64,000 bases of DNA from Gnetum montanum (GCA_015680685.1 MNCI01016243.1:218548-282547); one strand, 5' to 3'. Shown: positions 12,421-24,880, counted from the stretch's first letter. The notes: generated from the letters alone by a model not told the origin. Made by a program: numbers and translations.

Positions 12421-12629
12421 GTATAACCCAAATACCTTAGGATAGAGTGTCCAAATTTTTGGCATCTACATCAAACATAAGAATAATTATTGGAAGTAGC
12501 TAAATAAGAAAACCGAGAATATGGAAAACATCTACCTATCAAGGTAAAAAGAATGGTTAGAATAACAATGCTTGATATAAAGGTAGGATCTATTGTAGTT
12601 TTAGTTTTCATTAATGTTTTAGAAGATGT

Positions 12630-13955
12630 GAAGGTTAGTTCAAAGCCATGATCAACAAAAGTTATGCAAGTGGGTCCTCCCTAAAGCAAGCTCCTACCAT
12701 AATTCCCTTGCATAACCACTTCTATAGATGTTTGTGGGCACCCAAGAATTTAAATGTAGACCATTCCTTTATTCCAAAAAACACACAAATGCCATGGTTG
12801 GGTTGTTGTACTAAACTACACAAAACCAAAGGCCTCATAATCGTATGTAGCATTTAGGTGAATAATTGGATGAGAAGGAATTGTAGAGATCAAGATGTAA
12901 GGTGCTTGACCATGTCGAAAATACATTTTTGTGATAAATGTGATTAAGATTATCAACATGCCTATCCGTCCAAGTTCAGACGAAGTCCATACCATGAATA
13001 GTAACCTTTCATTGATGTGTTCCCTCCTATCAACCACCTCAAAGAATGATTATCACTTCAAAAATAGAAAAAATGAGAGGAAGGAATGGAGGGCCTTAGT
13101 TAGAGAGGACTTTTAGGCATAAGTGCATGTATTTCTAGTCTCATAACTAGTTCTTGTAGCCCATTTATTTGTCTAAGGGATGTGCCTTAAATTCCCATCA
13201 TGATTTTTTTAGATGGGAACTACACCATGCAAAAAGTTTATTTGACTTCCTATTAGTAGTTGAAATGGAATGGTAAGAAGTCCATGAAAAACACTCAAGT
13301 ATTCAAGAAAGTAGAAGAGTAAAAAGAGTATTGAGTCCTCTTGAATTCATATCCTTTACAAACCTTTGAATCCTTCCTAAATTTGAAACTACCAACATCA
13401 CCAATTGATTAATACTTTCTTTAATAGAAGATACCTTAGGTTCCCAAAACAAGAGAAACCATCAAGTTTATTGGATGGGCAGATGACATGGACTCATCAC
13501 TTGTTCCATGAAAAATAAACCATGTCATATTAATTAGACATTAGAATTAATAAATAGAAACCAAACATTAACAATCACAACATTAAGCATAAACCATCGT
13601 TGGTAAATAGCAACAATGGCAATGTGGCCTGTGGCAATAAAGCACTTTTATTAGCAATACAAAACAAAGTAAAATATATAAGAAAGTGTAAAATATATAA
13701 AAAAGGTTCAAAGGTACTAATGATGGTGTAAAATTAGAAAAATTTGAAAATTAAAAAAATTGTAAAATGAAAAACATAGAAAACAAAAAAAAAAGGAAAA
13801 CTAAGAAGCCATATGGGCTACTAGCATAGATTGTTGTCTCCCCCATGATTGAGCTGGAAGGAGGAGATTTAAAAAATGGAATGTGATTGTTCATCTATTG
13901 AGGTGGTAATTACACTATCCTATCTTGGTTCTAGGAAAGGTTTCACTTGTTGGAT
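12630..13955 (-). other. Conserved non-coding region after integrase in A
   Basis: The minus strand aligns piecewise with B (38220-39320) and D (56030-57350). Shared pieces are the polypurine ATCATGGGGGAGA (13850-13838), a block around 13600 (GGCCACATTGCCATTG, matching GGACACAGTGATGTCG in D), the block AGTCAAATAAACTTTTTGCA near 13250, and GGGAGGACCCACTTGCAT (12685-12668). No open frame is shared, so it looks like a conserved untranslated segment. Confidence 0.6.
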
Positions 13956-13959
13956 GTTG

Positions 13960-15085
13960 GCTAATTTCTATTTATTTAAGCTTTCAAGCTTGTAGATCAT
14001 CATGGCTTCTGAGGAAAAGGTTTTATCAATTATATAAGGTCCCTCCTACAATGTTTAAAATTTTTCCTTTTGGGGTACATTTGTGGGGTTCCAATAGAGG
14101 ACCTTATCTCCTAGTTGAAGTTCTACCTTTCATATTCTTAGGTCATGGAATTGCTTATTGAATGCCTTGTGCAACTCATTTAAAGATAGGGCCACTAATT
14201 GGTTTTCATCTAGCACATTCAGGTTGATCAATCTTTCTCTCTGTACTAGACTTAGGTAAGATCCAAATCACAAACCATTGAGAGTGTATGAAGTTCAAAT
14301 TGAATTAGAAGCATTGGAAGTTTCCCATACACAAACTTGTAGGGAGAATAGCCAATATGAAGTTCTGATGTTGAACGATAGGCCCAAAGGGCATCATTGA
14401 GTTTTCTACTCCAGTCTTTCCTATATTTTCTAATGGTCTATGTTAGTATGTTTGTGATCTCCTAGTTGGTTACCTCTACTTGACCATTGGCTTAGGGGTG
14501 ATAGGATGTTGTTAATTTATAGTCAAGCCCCAAGCATTGCATTAGCTTTCTAAAAGTGGCACTTGTGAAATGAGTTCCATTATCATAAATTAGTGAATGT
14601 GGCACCCCAAACATATTTACAATATTTTTTTATACAAATCTATTAGCAGTGGATGATGTGCAATCAACAACAAATGCTGCATCTATCCATTTTGTGTAGT
14701 ACTCAACTACTACAATAATATGCATCTTTCCATTCAACATGGGTGTGATGGAACCCATGAAATCAATGCCCCATATGTCAAAATGTTCCAATGGTTGAAT
14801 CCACTCTTGGGGACCTTCCATGCAAGTAGTCATTCCCCCATATCATTGAAAATGTTCACAAGATTGGACAAACTAATGGGCATCCCTGAAGATTCTAAAC
14901 CAATAGTATCTTTCCATTAGGATTTTTATGGCTGTGCATCTCCCTACATAATGGCCTCTACAAGGCCCTTTGAGAGCATCCTGGATAATGCATAGTTGAT
15001 CTTCATCAGGGACACACCAACAAATCAAGCCATTCACACACACCTTGTAAAGGTGCCCATTAATTTCCATGAAGTATTTGGCCTG
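13960..15085 (-). pseudogene. Integrase of element A, decayed
   Basis: The minus strand first gives the zinc-binding domain (15070-14873): MEINGHLYKVCVNGLICW, GPCRGHYVGRCTAIKILMER and YYWFRIFRDAH. The catalytic core follows (14833-14450): FDIWGIDFMGSITP with the first catalytic Asp, VVEYYTKWIDA, and LIYDNGTHFTSA with the second Asp retained. The tail holds QRERLINLNVLDENQLVALSLNELHKAFNKQ and the final EGPYII block near 14010. It would insert the cDNA into chromosomes. There is no chromodomain after it, placing the family outside the chromoviruses. It is broken by stops and frameshifts. Confidence 0.8.
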
Positions 15086-15239
15086 GTGGAGAAATTATTA
15101 CCTCTTTCTAATTTCAAGATCTTGTGGCATATTTTGAGTTTGAAGATAGGTGAACATGCCATTATACTAGGTTGTTGTTATGGGCATTTGAATATTTAGT
15201 GCACCTGGAAGTAGGAGTTTATCTAGAAATTGATCAAAG

Positions 15240-16650
15240 AGCAGCCTCTCCTCCCGTTCATTATCCCATCTTAAGTGAGAGAGGTGGTTAGAAATCACAT
15301 TATTGATCCCTTTTTGATCTACCATCATGATATCGAATTCCTATAAGATCACAAGCCACCATATGATATGAGGGCTGACTACTAGCATATTCATGAGGAA
15401 GCTTACACCATAGACATTAGTTCTTTTTCCATGGTGGTGTAATTTAATTGTTCTCCCACAATGCTTTGACTTGTGTAGTGGATGTAGCATGGACATTTCT
15501 TATCATCCATATATGTGAGGACTACTCCCAAGATGTAGTTAGATGCATGCATCATGATGTGAACGGATCTAAACCAATTTGGTGCCTGTAGGATTGGTAT
15601 TTCTATGAGTTTTTTCTTTAATTGTTAAAATGCATGTTCACATTCCTTGGTCCAAATCAAAGGTTCATCTTTCTTTGTAAGCTCTACCAAAAGTTTTGCA
15701 ATCTTAGAGAAATTCTCTATGAATCATTGGTAGTAATCAGTGTGTCTAAGGAAAGACCAAAAATCTTTAACTATCTCTAGCTAGATTGTTATTCCTTGGA
15801 TGACCATTATCTTTTCTGGGTCTACCTTAATCCTTGCTTGAGTGATTCTATGCCCCAGTACAATGCCCTCTTGGACCATGAGATGTCTCTTTTGCTAGTT
15901 GAGCTAGAGGTTTGTTTCAACACATCTCTTTAGTACTTGCTCAAGGTGGTCCAAGGCTTTCTCAAATGTAGCTCCATAGGTGGAAAATTCATCCATGAAG
16001 ACTTGCACATCATTACCAATATACTATTGGAAAATATTGAGGACCAAGTGTTAAGATGTTGCAAGGGAATTCCATAGACCAAATGGCATCTTACAATATG
16101 CAAAAGTCCCCTAGGGACTTGTGAATGTTATCTTGGCCTAATCTTCTAGAATAATTTGGATTTGGTTATAGCCACTATAATCATCCAAGAAGCTATAATA
16201 GTAATGCCTAGATATGGTATCCAACACTTGATCCACAAATGGAAATGGAAAATGATCTTTTAATGTTATCATATTTAACAACCAAAAGTCAATGCAAACT
16301 CAGAATTTACCACCTTTCTTTAGCACAATTATGAGTGGGATAATGCACTCATTATCTACAATGGGATAGATGAACCCTACCTTCAGGAGTTGCTCTTTTT
16401 CTGCTTTGATGATCTACTTCAATTTAAGGTTTAGCTACCTCTATGACAGCCTTCTTGGCTTCATGGTCATGTTGGTGTAAATGTGATGTTTGCATATCCT
16501 TGGATTGATTCCTATAAGCTCAATATATGACCAAGAAAAGCCTATTGGCCATTTTTTAACCACCTTTAAGAGCATTTATTTTTGTTCAAAAGAAAGTTTG
16601 GCATTAATTATGACCAATTTACTATTGTTTAATAATGCATATTCCATGCC
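15240..16650 (-). pseudogene. Reverse transcriptase and RNase H of element A, decayed
   Basis: RT on the minus strand shows P-GTFAYCKMPFGL (TAG at 16113-16111 for the usual Trp), QVFMDEFSTYGATFEKALDH (active site FMDE for FMDD, about 16001-15986), LNQKRHLMVQEGIVLGH, VDPEKI and the connection FIENFSKIAKLLVELTKKDE. RNase H keeps HASNYILGVVL and NYTTMEKELMSMV but then jumps directly to FLMNM. About 70-80 bp holding the DHSA catalytic region are deleted near 15410. The tail IILQEFD-type block and the NHLS end follow. Confidence 0.75.
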
Positions 16651-17350
16651 AACTAGTAGACTTTGTAGCTCTAGGGGCTCCTAAAAGTTATTGGGGATTT
16701 TCAATTATCCCCAACAAATATCAACATCATCATTAGAGAGTTGGAAATGAACTTGTTCAAGTTCATCCATGCCTTTAACATAAGCACATGTTAGGCTCTT
16801 AGTTGGTTCTATGCATAATGTGCTACTATCTAAGTTAGATATTAGCTATTAGGTGCCCTCCTATTTTTTGGCTGCTGCATATAGACATCTTTGAATATTG
16901 ATTTCTTATACACATTGATTACATGCTTTAGTGTATGTACTTTTGATGGATCAAATCTTTTGCATGTAATTGCATCCATTTTCATTGTATGCGATGCATA
17001 GAATATGCTTCTTCTCTATATTGCCAAATTCATTTTCTTTGGATATTTCCAATGGGAGATCCCTTATGCTCATACATGCATCAACTATGCTTTACCAAGC
17101 TCTTCCCATAATGATGCAGGAGCCACTTTTGTAGTTTTCAACCTTGATCATCAAAACATTTGTAGGATAGGACCACCCACAAACTATGGTAACAATGTCT
17201 TCTACAAAATCCTAAAGGAATAGTAATTGACTGATCTACCAATTCTAGATGGATGTTGCTCTTCTTGGAAGGTGGTAGATTCTAGGCCTTGTACATGTCA
17301 TGGGAGATGAGATTAACACTAAAACTAGAGTCAAGAAGTGTCTTACTTGG
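16651..17350 (-). pseudogene. Protease and protease-RT linker of element A
   Basis: At about 17345-17280 the minus strand reads KTLLDSSFSVNLISHDMYKA, a retropepsin active site with DSS where family member C has DSGS. TAG follows at 17284-17282, at exactly the position seen in B, C and D, then NLPPSKK. The remainder down to 16650 is the flap and linker leading into RT, with frameshifts. Confidence 0.65.
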
Positions 17351-18089
17351 CTCATGTGTAGTGATCTGTAGGTAAATGAGTGGACTTCCTAGGTTAGATC
17401 TTTTCATGGAAATATTTCCAACATTGATCCAATTAAAAATAGCATGATTTAACATCATAATGTGAATCTAAGATAGAACTTGGTTTGAAGGGCACTTGAA
17501 GGTGTTTGATGTAGAGGATAAGGGTATTGGAGATGTAGGATGATTAGTTGTACTAGATTGTGAGGGTTGAAGAGGACTACTAGGTCAGAAGAAGGGTCTT
17601 TTTCTAGATTGATTATGTAAACCACTTGGACGAAATGCCAATTCTGAATGTATAGCCCTTGTAGCATTTCGTTGTTGTAGCTATGGAGTAATCTCATCTT
17701 GCATGGATGGAGTAGGAGGTAATTAGATTGAAGGTAGAGGTGTGTGTGTAGATAGATGCGGAGGATGGTATGGATATTGGTTTCCCCCCCTGAGTAGATG
17801 GTGAATGTGTTTGATGGTACTCTAGAGGGTAATAGTGGTGCTAAAATAATGTATGACTTGCAAAACTTATTGGAGAGATGGATTTTTAAACATAGTATTC
17901 ATATGGATCTGGTTACCTATAAGGGTACTACTACCTTAGTGGTGGATTTTTCCATGATTGTGATTAGTGCCACTATTGGTATTGTTCATATGGCTGTGGT
18001 GGAGCTCCGGTTGGGTTGTAAGATTGTTTTTGTTGGTGGAGCTACCTTGGATTACCTTGTGGATATGACAATCATCTAGGTGCTTGCCT

Positions 18090-19868
18090 ATGTGCTAGTC
18101 AAGGATTCAATGCATACACCCTAGATGCTTGTAAGTGTGACACCACAGGGTAACAACCCTTTGGATACTCATATTGAAAAATGTCACAAGCAATTTCATC
18201 TTTAGAGTCAATTTCAACAACTTTCTCTATGGCAGCAGCTTTACCCTTACCTCTTTGGTAGGCCTGTTTAGTTTATTTTTGCCTCTTATGGTTACAATCA
18301 CTATTTTACTTTTTGGATTCTTTAGCAATCTTCATAGCAGCTTCAAATTTTTTATCCAAAGTATCCCATAATTTATCAACCTTTGCTAAAATATTAGAAA
18401 TAAATTTTTGGATGGGCAAGGTTTTCCTACTCATCACTTCATCAAGTGGTGACTTCTCCTTATCATAAAATTGGACCTCCCATTTCCTAATCGAAGGATC
18501 CCTATTATACTATTTTTCACTTTCCCCTTTTTTCATCTCACCTTCCTCTTTTAATACTTTCTCAATCAACCTTTGGATCTGATGAGATCTCAGTTTAGAC
18601 AATCTTCCTTGGACATACAACCTAAGAGTTCTTCTAGTTTTTTCTCTAAGCCCATCTATGATGTGAAAAAGTTGTTCTCTTTGAGAATAACCATGCCTAG
18701 GGTTTGTATGTTCCTTGTTTCTAGCCTTGGATTTCTCTTCTTAGATTGGACACTTTGGAGTATGTCTAGTATTTGTCATTAGATAGCTCTAACATTGTAC
18801 TCCATCAGTGACCAGATTTTCGTTCCAAGGATCAGTTCTAGCTTTTAGCTTTCTTGATGAGTTTCATAGGGAAGAGCTTGAGTTTCTACCATTTATTTTC
18901 TATGTTCTATAAGGCACAGGTATCATTGAAATCTTGTATATGTATCTATGGATTAGAGTTGTATCGCCCTCAAATCTTGGGATATTATTCATATCTAGGA
19001 ACATGAACCTACTATCTTTCATATGCCTAGTTGGAATTCTAATTGCCTCTATAATGTTGAATATGTTCAAGTTACCAAGAGAGGTTCATTATCATCAGTA
19101 TGTTGATGATGATGATGATGGTTTCGACCACCCCTTTTGTCTTAGTGGCATTCTCAGTCATTGTTGTCTCATTGATCACCTTCACCATGATTATTTTGAT
19201 GATAGCTTCTATGATAACTAGATGATGGAGAGGAATGTTCAAAATCAAATGAAAAGGATAAAGTGGAAGATGGACTACCACCACCACCATGGTTTCTACC
19301 ACCACATCTTCATTCGTTATGATCACCATCCTAAAATCCCTTGCCATTGCGATGCTTGCCCATGTCCCTATCCTGATAGTCAATATTTTTTAAACCTAGT
19401 TTATGAATAGTGGATCATAGGTTTAGGGTTGCACCAATAATTGAGATGAAGAATTTTCATATTGAGGACCCTCAGGAGGATGATCCATATTGTCATCTTG
19501 GTTTAGTAGGAATAAGTGGTTACTAAAGTGTTCTCCTTTTGTAAATTCATGGTACTACTCTTGGTGTCAATCTCGCTTGCATTGTGTTTCAATGGAATAG
19601 TAGTGCTGAGTGTCATAACCATTTACAATGTATTCTTCATGAAGATCTAAGATGTGCAAATTCTTAAGAGTTTCACGTAGCATCCTAGGTATATATTGAT
19701 CAAGGGATAAGAAATGTTTCCCTCCATGTCATGCCATTGCAGTTATTTATCTTGATGTAGGATGAAGGTGAAGTCTAGTACATACTCATCTAGATGAGTA
19801 TATACCACTTTGCACTCTTGTAGGACTGGTAGTTTGACATCTTCACATTTGTCGAAGGAAGAAGACAT
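18090..19868 (-). pseudogene. gag of element A, decayed
   Basis: Translation starts at the minus-strand ATG at 19868-19866: MSSSFDKCEDVKLPVLQE, then VVYTHLDEYVLDFTFILHQD. The capsid core is between about 19020 and 18640. The late part is well preserved: HIIDGLREKTRRTL, GRLSKLRSHQIQRLIEKV, PSIRKWEVQFYDKEKSPLDE, MSRKTLPIQKFISNILAKVDKLWDTLDKKFE. It ends CDIFQYEYPKGCYPVVSHLQ at about 18165-18106, a Cys/His/Cys block conserved in all copies. It is preceded by a 133-bp leader after the primer site. The stretch 18090-17350 is the gag-protease linker, AT-rich and poorly conserved. Confidence 0.75.
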
Positions 19869-20001
19869 TTTGCAAAACAAATAAAATTATCTATTTTCTT
19901 AGTATTTTAGATGTCATTGAGAGTGATGTTGACCTTGAATTTATCCAATCATATAAATAATATTGACTAATCCTAGATAGTGCACATTTCAACAAACAAA
20001 G

Positions 20002-20019
20002 GCCCTAGCAATGATGCCA
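20002..20019 (-). promoter_or_regulatory. Primer binding site of A, tRNA-Asp type
   Basis: The minus strand reads TGGCATCATTGCTAGGGC one base after the LTR end CCACTCATCA. It differs at five places from the tRNA-Asp complement TGGCGCCGTTGCCGGGGA. Confidence 0.65.
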
Positions 20020-20020
20020 A

Positions 20021-20930
20021 TGATGAGTGGCAAGGTACCACCTACACCCAACCATACGAATCATAAGCGTTCATGCACAATCTAGTTGAATTCCATCGAT
20101 GGGACTAGCTGTGGCATCTAGATCATTATAACTTGATTGCAGTTTGCTATTTTCCCACTTGGAATAGTGGTAGCTTTATCACATATGGTTTAGTCTAGAG
20201 CAATGCATTTGATTCTTGATGTTGTTTTGGTCTTATGCTACTCCTGATAATAATAAATAAATCATTTATTTAAACTAATTAACAATGGAAACTAAAGTCT
20301 AAACTAGCGTATGGGTAATGAGTGTCTATTCCTAGCTTGTTGTACACATCCTAAACCCGCATATCCACTATTGGGATTATCAAGTGCTATGCTCTTGGGT
20401 GAACCAAGCAATAACACTACTGGGATTACTAAGCGAATAGGTGTTTATGCTCAAAATTGGTCGTACTTATTTCACCAATTCATTAGCATGCATGGAAACA
20501 TAAATATTAACTAAGTACATGGAATATAAATTGCATTAAAAGTAAATTTAATTTAAGTCAAAATGATACAATCAATAAGAATCAATCTCAATCTTATTAC
20601 CATTCATGGAATGTGTCCAACTACATTTCCACTCAAATAAGATGTTGTACAACTAACTCAGATCCATACTACGAGCACTCACTGACTATTCTCTAAGATT
20701 ATGAATAAAAATACAAGAGTTATAATACTCTATTAACCAAATAATTGCATAAACATGAATGTGAGCATGTATTTATAGATGTTATTGCTAGGCTACATCG
20801 ACAGGGCCTAGTCAACAAGGCCCAGTTATCGAGACCTTGTTATCTAGGCCTTATTATCAAGGCTAAGATATCAAAGCCAATGAAAAAGTTAACTTTTTAT
20901 CATATAATCTAGCCAACTAATGATTCATCA
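20021..20930 (-). repeat. 5' LTR of element A (910 bp)
   Basis: The plus strand begins TGATGAGTGG and ends TGATTCATCA, so on the minus strand it runs TGATGAATCA...CCACTCATCA. Minus-strand TATAAATA lies at 20777-20770. Upstream of it, at about 20793-20880, is a row of short degenerate repeats built on ATCAAGGCCTAGTT. No second copy is in the window. Confidence 0.75.
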
Positions 20931-20959
20931 CTAGTCAAATACTTTTTTTTCTTAAGGAA

Positions 20960-22036
20960 TTATTAAATTATCCCATGGGCAGTTACAAATGATATTGAAT
21001 TAGCAAATTCCCTTGGTATCATGATTAAATAGATTCTTTCTTTAGCATAAGTGGAGATTTAGGGACTTTAGTGTAGTAGTAATATTATAATGATTGAGTT
21101 TAGAAAACATGATGCAATTCTTGGGATGGATTGGTTGTCTACGTATGAAGGATGTTTGGGTTATAGAAGCAAAAATTTCATACTTCAATATTCTTATAGG
21201 AAAGAATTTATAGTCTAAGGTAGTAGGTCATAAATTATACTCAATGTAATGACAACCAAAAAGTTCATGAACTTATATAAATAGGTTCATAAATGTTATA
21301 TGGGTTCAATTCATGAAGTGACTAAAATGGATGTGGAATAAATTATAGTGATCCATGATTTTGTGGATGTATTTAAGAAGAAAAGTTTTGGATTATCGCC
21401 TAATATAGATACTACGTTTGGAATCATACTTACACCTAGAATCCAATCAATTTCCAAGGCATCTTATAGGATGTCTCCTATGATACTTGTATAACTTAAG
21501 GTGCATATTTAGAAGTTAATAGATAAGGATTTTATCTAACCTTATGTTTCATCTTGGGATGCTCCAATTCTCTTTATAAAGAAGAGAAATGGAAGTTTGA
21601 GGTTATGTGGTAATTATAGAAAGTTGAATAATGTGATAGTTAGAAATCAATAACTACTACCCAGAATCAATGATTTATTTGACTAGTTGAAAGAAGCTAA
21701 TGTATTCACTAATATTTGAATTCTAGAAATGACCAAGTTGGAGCAAAGGAGGAGGATGTGTCCAAGATATCTTTTAGGATAATATATGAACTCTTAATGA
21801 TACCATTTGGACTCATTAATGTCTTGAAAATTTCATGCATTTGATGAACAATGTGCTACCTCCTTACTTAAAATAATTTATTGTTATTTTTATTTAAAAT
21901 ATGTCTTTCAATAGAGGATTAATTACTCTCACTAGATAGTTTAGGCTTGTTGAAGTTTAAGAGAAGGGTTTTTATCCTAATTTTAGTCAAACAAAATTTA
22001 CTTAAGACATATAATATGCGCAAGTATTAGATTCAT
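20960..22036 (+). pseudogene. Chromovirus-type Ty3/gypsy protease-RT remnant
   Basis: Plus strand: FRKHDAILGMDWLSTYEGC (the HDVILGMDWL end of protease), then DFVDVFKKKSFGLSPNID, SISKASYRMSPM, DKDFI-PYVSSWDAPILFIKK, NGSLRLCGNYRKLNNVIVRN, LLPRINDLFD-LKEANVFTN and a decayed IPFGLINV. This is the Del/Reina-like RT pattern, unlike the RT of A-D. Several stops and at least two frameshifts are present. It ends within RT where the LTR of B begins (22040). Together with the gag fragment at 12150 it may be one element split by A. Confidence 0.75.
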
Positions 22037-22039
22037 CTT

Positions 22040-22970
22040 TGATGAGCATCAAAGTGTCACATTGATGGGCCTCCATCAACAAGGCCCTATTTATAGGATG
22101 TTTCCTATCAATGGGGCTATGTTGATGTAGTATTTGCTACATCTATGGGGCATTATTGATGTAGTCCTATAGGAAAAACTATAAATATGAGCTTCCAGCC
22201 AAGGTTATGCATTATCAAGTCATAGTAGCACTAGAACTCTTTTAGTTTGTCCATTTCAAAGTTAGAATATTTCTCTGAGTGCTTGTAACAAGAGTCAAAA
22301 AGTGTGTGGATCTTTATTTGAGCACTATTGTACCTAAACCACACTTGTGTGTATAACAATAAAGATAAGCCTTTTGATCAAACCTTACAACACTTAAAAT
22401 AGTTTAATGACTTTTTTATGTGTTTATTTTTTTAATTAATTATGCTATTAATTAAGTCAAATTGAACTTCAAGTGATTAGTTAATTAATTAAGCTAAATA
22501 GATTAGACACATAAGTACAACCACTTCGAGTGTAAACACATATTCACTTGGTGATCCTAGTAGCATTATTGCTTGGTGCACCTAGTAGTGTAGCACCTGG
22601 TAATCTAGTAATGGATATGTGGGTTTAATACATATAAAAAAAGTGGGACCAAATGCTTATGTTAGGATTAGTTAGAGACTAGTTAAGTGGTTGAATTAGA
22701 TTAGTTGTTAAATTATTCAATCTCTCTACTTTAAGCACCAAAGAAAATAAAACATAAAATAATAAAAATCATATGCCTCAATTACACTAAACCATGCCTT
22801 TGTACATCACAAGTGTAATTGGGAAGACAATTAATGACTTTAGGTCACGGTTTTCTTCCTAGAAGACTAGTGTACAAAAAACTATAAAGTTTGCAAAATT
22901 TGAACAAATTGCACATGAATGCTTTGTGATTTGTCTGGTTGGATGTAGGGGGTACCTTGCTTGCTCATCA
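22040..22970 (+). repeat. 5' LTR of element B (931 bp)
   Basis: It starts TGATGAGCATC and ends TTGCTCATCA. TATAAATA is at 22180-22187, preceded at about 22060-22165 by repeated modules of the type GGGGC-ATGTTGATGTAG. The first 400 bp pair with the partial 3' LTR at 43086-43477. Confidence 0.85.
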
Positions 22971-22971
22971 T

Positions 22972-22989
22972 TGGAACCATTGTGAGGGA
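22972..22989 (+). promoter_or_regulatory. Primer binding site of B, degenerate tRNA-Asp type
   Basis: TGGAACCATTGTGAGGGA follows the LTR end plus one T. It differs at five positions from the tRNA-Asp complement. Confidence 0.65.
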
Positions 22990-23122
22990 CTCTCTTTTTT
23001 AAAAAATGTGCACTATCTAGGATTAGCAAACATCATTATCATTAGATAAATCCCAAGGTCAACATTGCTCTTACAATGACATATAATTAAAAAAGCACAC
23101 TAATATTTTATTTGTTTACAAA

Positions 23123-24880
23123 ATATCTTCTTCTTCTTGTAGGCATGAAGATGTCAAACCACTAGTTCCACAATAGTGCAAGGTGGTATATACTCATCTA
23201 GATGAGTATATGCCTAATTTCACCTTTATCATGCACTAGGATATGCAACTGTGATGGTGTGATATGGAGGATGACATTGTAATGTCCACTAATTGATTTG
23301 TGCTCATGATGCTACATGAAACTCTTATCCATGATCTTCAAGAGGAATATCTTGTGAATGGTTATGGAACTAGGGACTACCATTCCACTGACACACAATG
23401 TAGGAGAGATTGGCACCAAGAGAAGCATCATAAGGCTATGAAGAGAAAATAATTCACCAATCCCTTGTTCCTACAGAACCAAGATGATACTGAGAGCTCT
23501 TTCTCTAAAGGCTTTCAAAATAAAAATTTCCCACCTCTAGTTACTAATGATGGGAGTTTGAACTTGAATCTACATTTTACTATCAATATTCCAGGTTCAA
23601 GAAAAGATGGCAATCAAGGTAGGAGCTCAAGAAAGCATTAAGATAATAAGAAATATAATGAATGTGGCCATGAAAATCGAAGGGGAGTTGGTAGAAATTA
23701 TGGTGGTGTTAGTCCACCTCTCTCTTTTCCCTCTTCATTTGCATCCTCTTCTTCCTCTTCTTCTGGTTCTAAAAGATGCCATAGAAAGAGTAATTATGAT
23801 GGAGGTGCTCAATGGAACAAGAATACTGAACCAAGCCTATAATGAATGTAGGGGTAATAGAGGACATCATTGGTGATAACAAAATAATGATGACGATGAG
23901 CCTTTCTTAAGCATTCTCAACATTGTAAAGGTAGTTAAAATTTCAAGTAGGCATGTGAAAGATAGTCAAATCAAGTGCTTGGACATGAACAATATCCCAA
24001 GATTTAAGGGAGGATATAACTCTGATCCATAGACACATCTACAAGCTTTTTGTGATGCTTGTTCCTTGTAGAACATTGAAAAAGATTGGTAGAAACTCAA
24101 ACTCTTTCCTAGGACACTCATCAATGAGGTTGAAAGTTACTACCAGTCCTTAGAGCTAGAATCTATCCATTGATGGAGTACAATGCTTGAGCTATTTAAT
24201 GAAAAATACCAGATGTACTTCAAATGTCCAATTTGAGAAGGAAAATTTAAGGTTGGAACACATAAACAAGTGGATGCCACCATGGATAAATATTATTCTC
24301 TCTTACACTAATGTCTTGGCCTTGATTATTCTTAGAGGGAGTGACTCTGCCACATCATAGTTGGGCTTAGAGTAGAAACCAGAAGAACTCTTGAGGTTTA
24401 TGCCCAAATGAGACTATCTAAACTAAGAGCTCATCTAATACAAAGGTTGATAGAGTAGGTAGCAAAAGAATAAGGTGAGTTACAAAAATGGAAAATTTTA
24501 GAATAATATAATAGAAATCCTTCCATTAGGTAAAGAGAGGTCCAATTTTGTGATGAGGAGGAGTCACCACTCGATGAAGTGATGAATAGGAAAACCTTGC
24601 TCATCCAGAAATATACCTTTGATATTTTAGCTAAGGTTGATAAATTATGAGACTCTTTAGATAAATAATTCCAAATTTCTATAAATATTGTTGAAGAATC
24701 CAAGGAGGAGAATAGTGATCATTATCATAGAAGGCAAAAACAAGCTGAACGTGCCTAGCATAGAGGTAAGAAAAAAGTTGTTGTAGTAGCAGAAATTGTG
24801 GAGATAGACTCTGATGATGATGCTAGATGTAACATCTATCAATAATAACATCTGAAGGGATGTTTCTAGTGATGTAACAC
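23123..24880 (+). pseudogene. gag of element B, decayed
   Basis: The start codon is lost: ATA TCT TCT TCT at 23123 where A and D have ATG. The N-terminus still reads CKVVYTHLDEYMPNFTFIMH. The capsid core lies at about 23980-24420: LDMNNIPRFKGGYNSDP, THLQAFCDACSL, KLKLFPRTLINEVESYYQSL, MLELFNEKYQMYF, LHYSL-type repeats and VGLRVETRRTLEVY. The late part holds DEEESPLDEVMNRKTLLIQK and an acidic tail. TAG codons interrupt DP-THLQAF and L-NIEK at the same places as in D; in C these are sense codons. Confidence 0.75.

Larger units (their letters stand above)
12630..20930 (-). mobile_element. Element A: Athila/Tat-like Ty3/gypsy, 3'-truncated
   Basis: On the minus strand the order is LTR (20930-20021), primer site, gag (19868-18090), protease (about 17350), RT, RNase H, integrase (15085 to about 13960) and 1.3 kb of the conserved post-integrase region, where homology stops near 12630. 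The third reading frame and 3' LTR found in B and D are absent. Flanking DNA on both sides is chromovirus, suggesting insertion into one. The missing 3' end means no target-site duplication can be tested. Confidence 0.8.

Noticed and set aside
18934-19410. Overlapping open runs on both strands rich in Asp, His, Ile and Met
   Set aside because: They lie over the minus-strand gag of A at a GAT/CAT-rich linker; the repeats of GATGAT open several frames at once.
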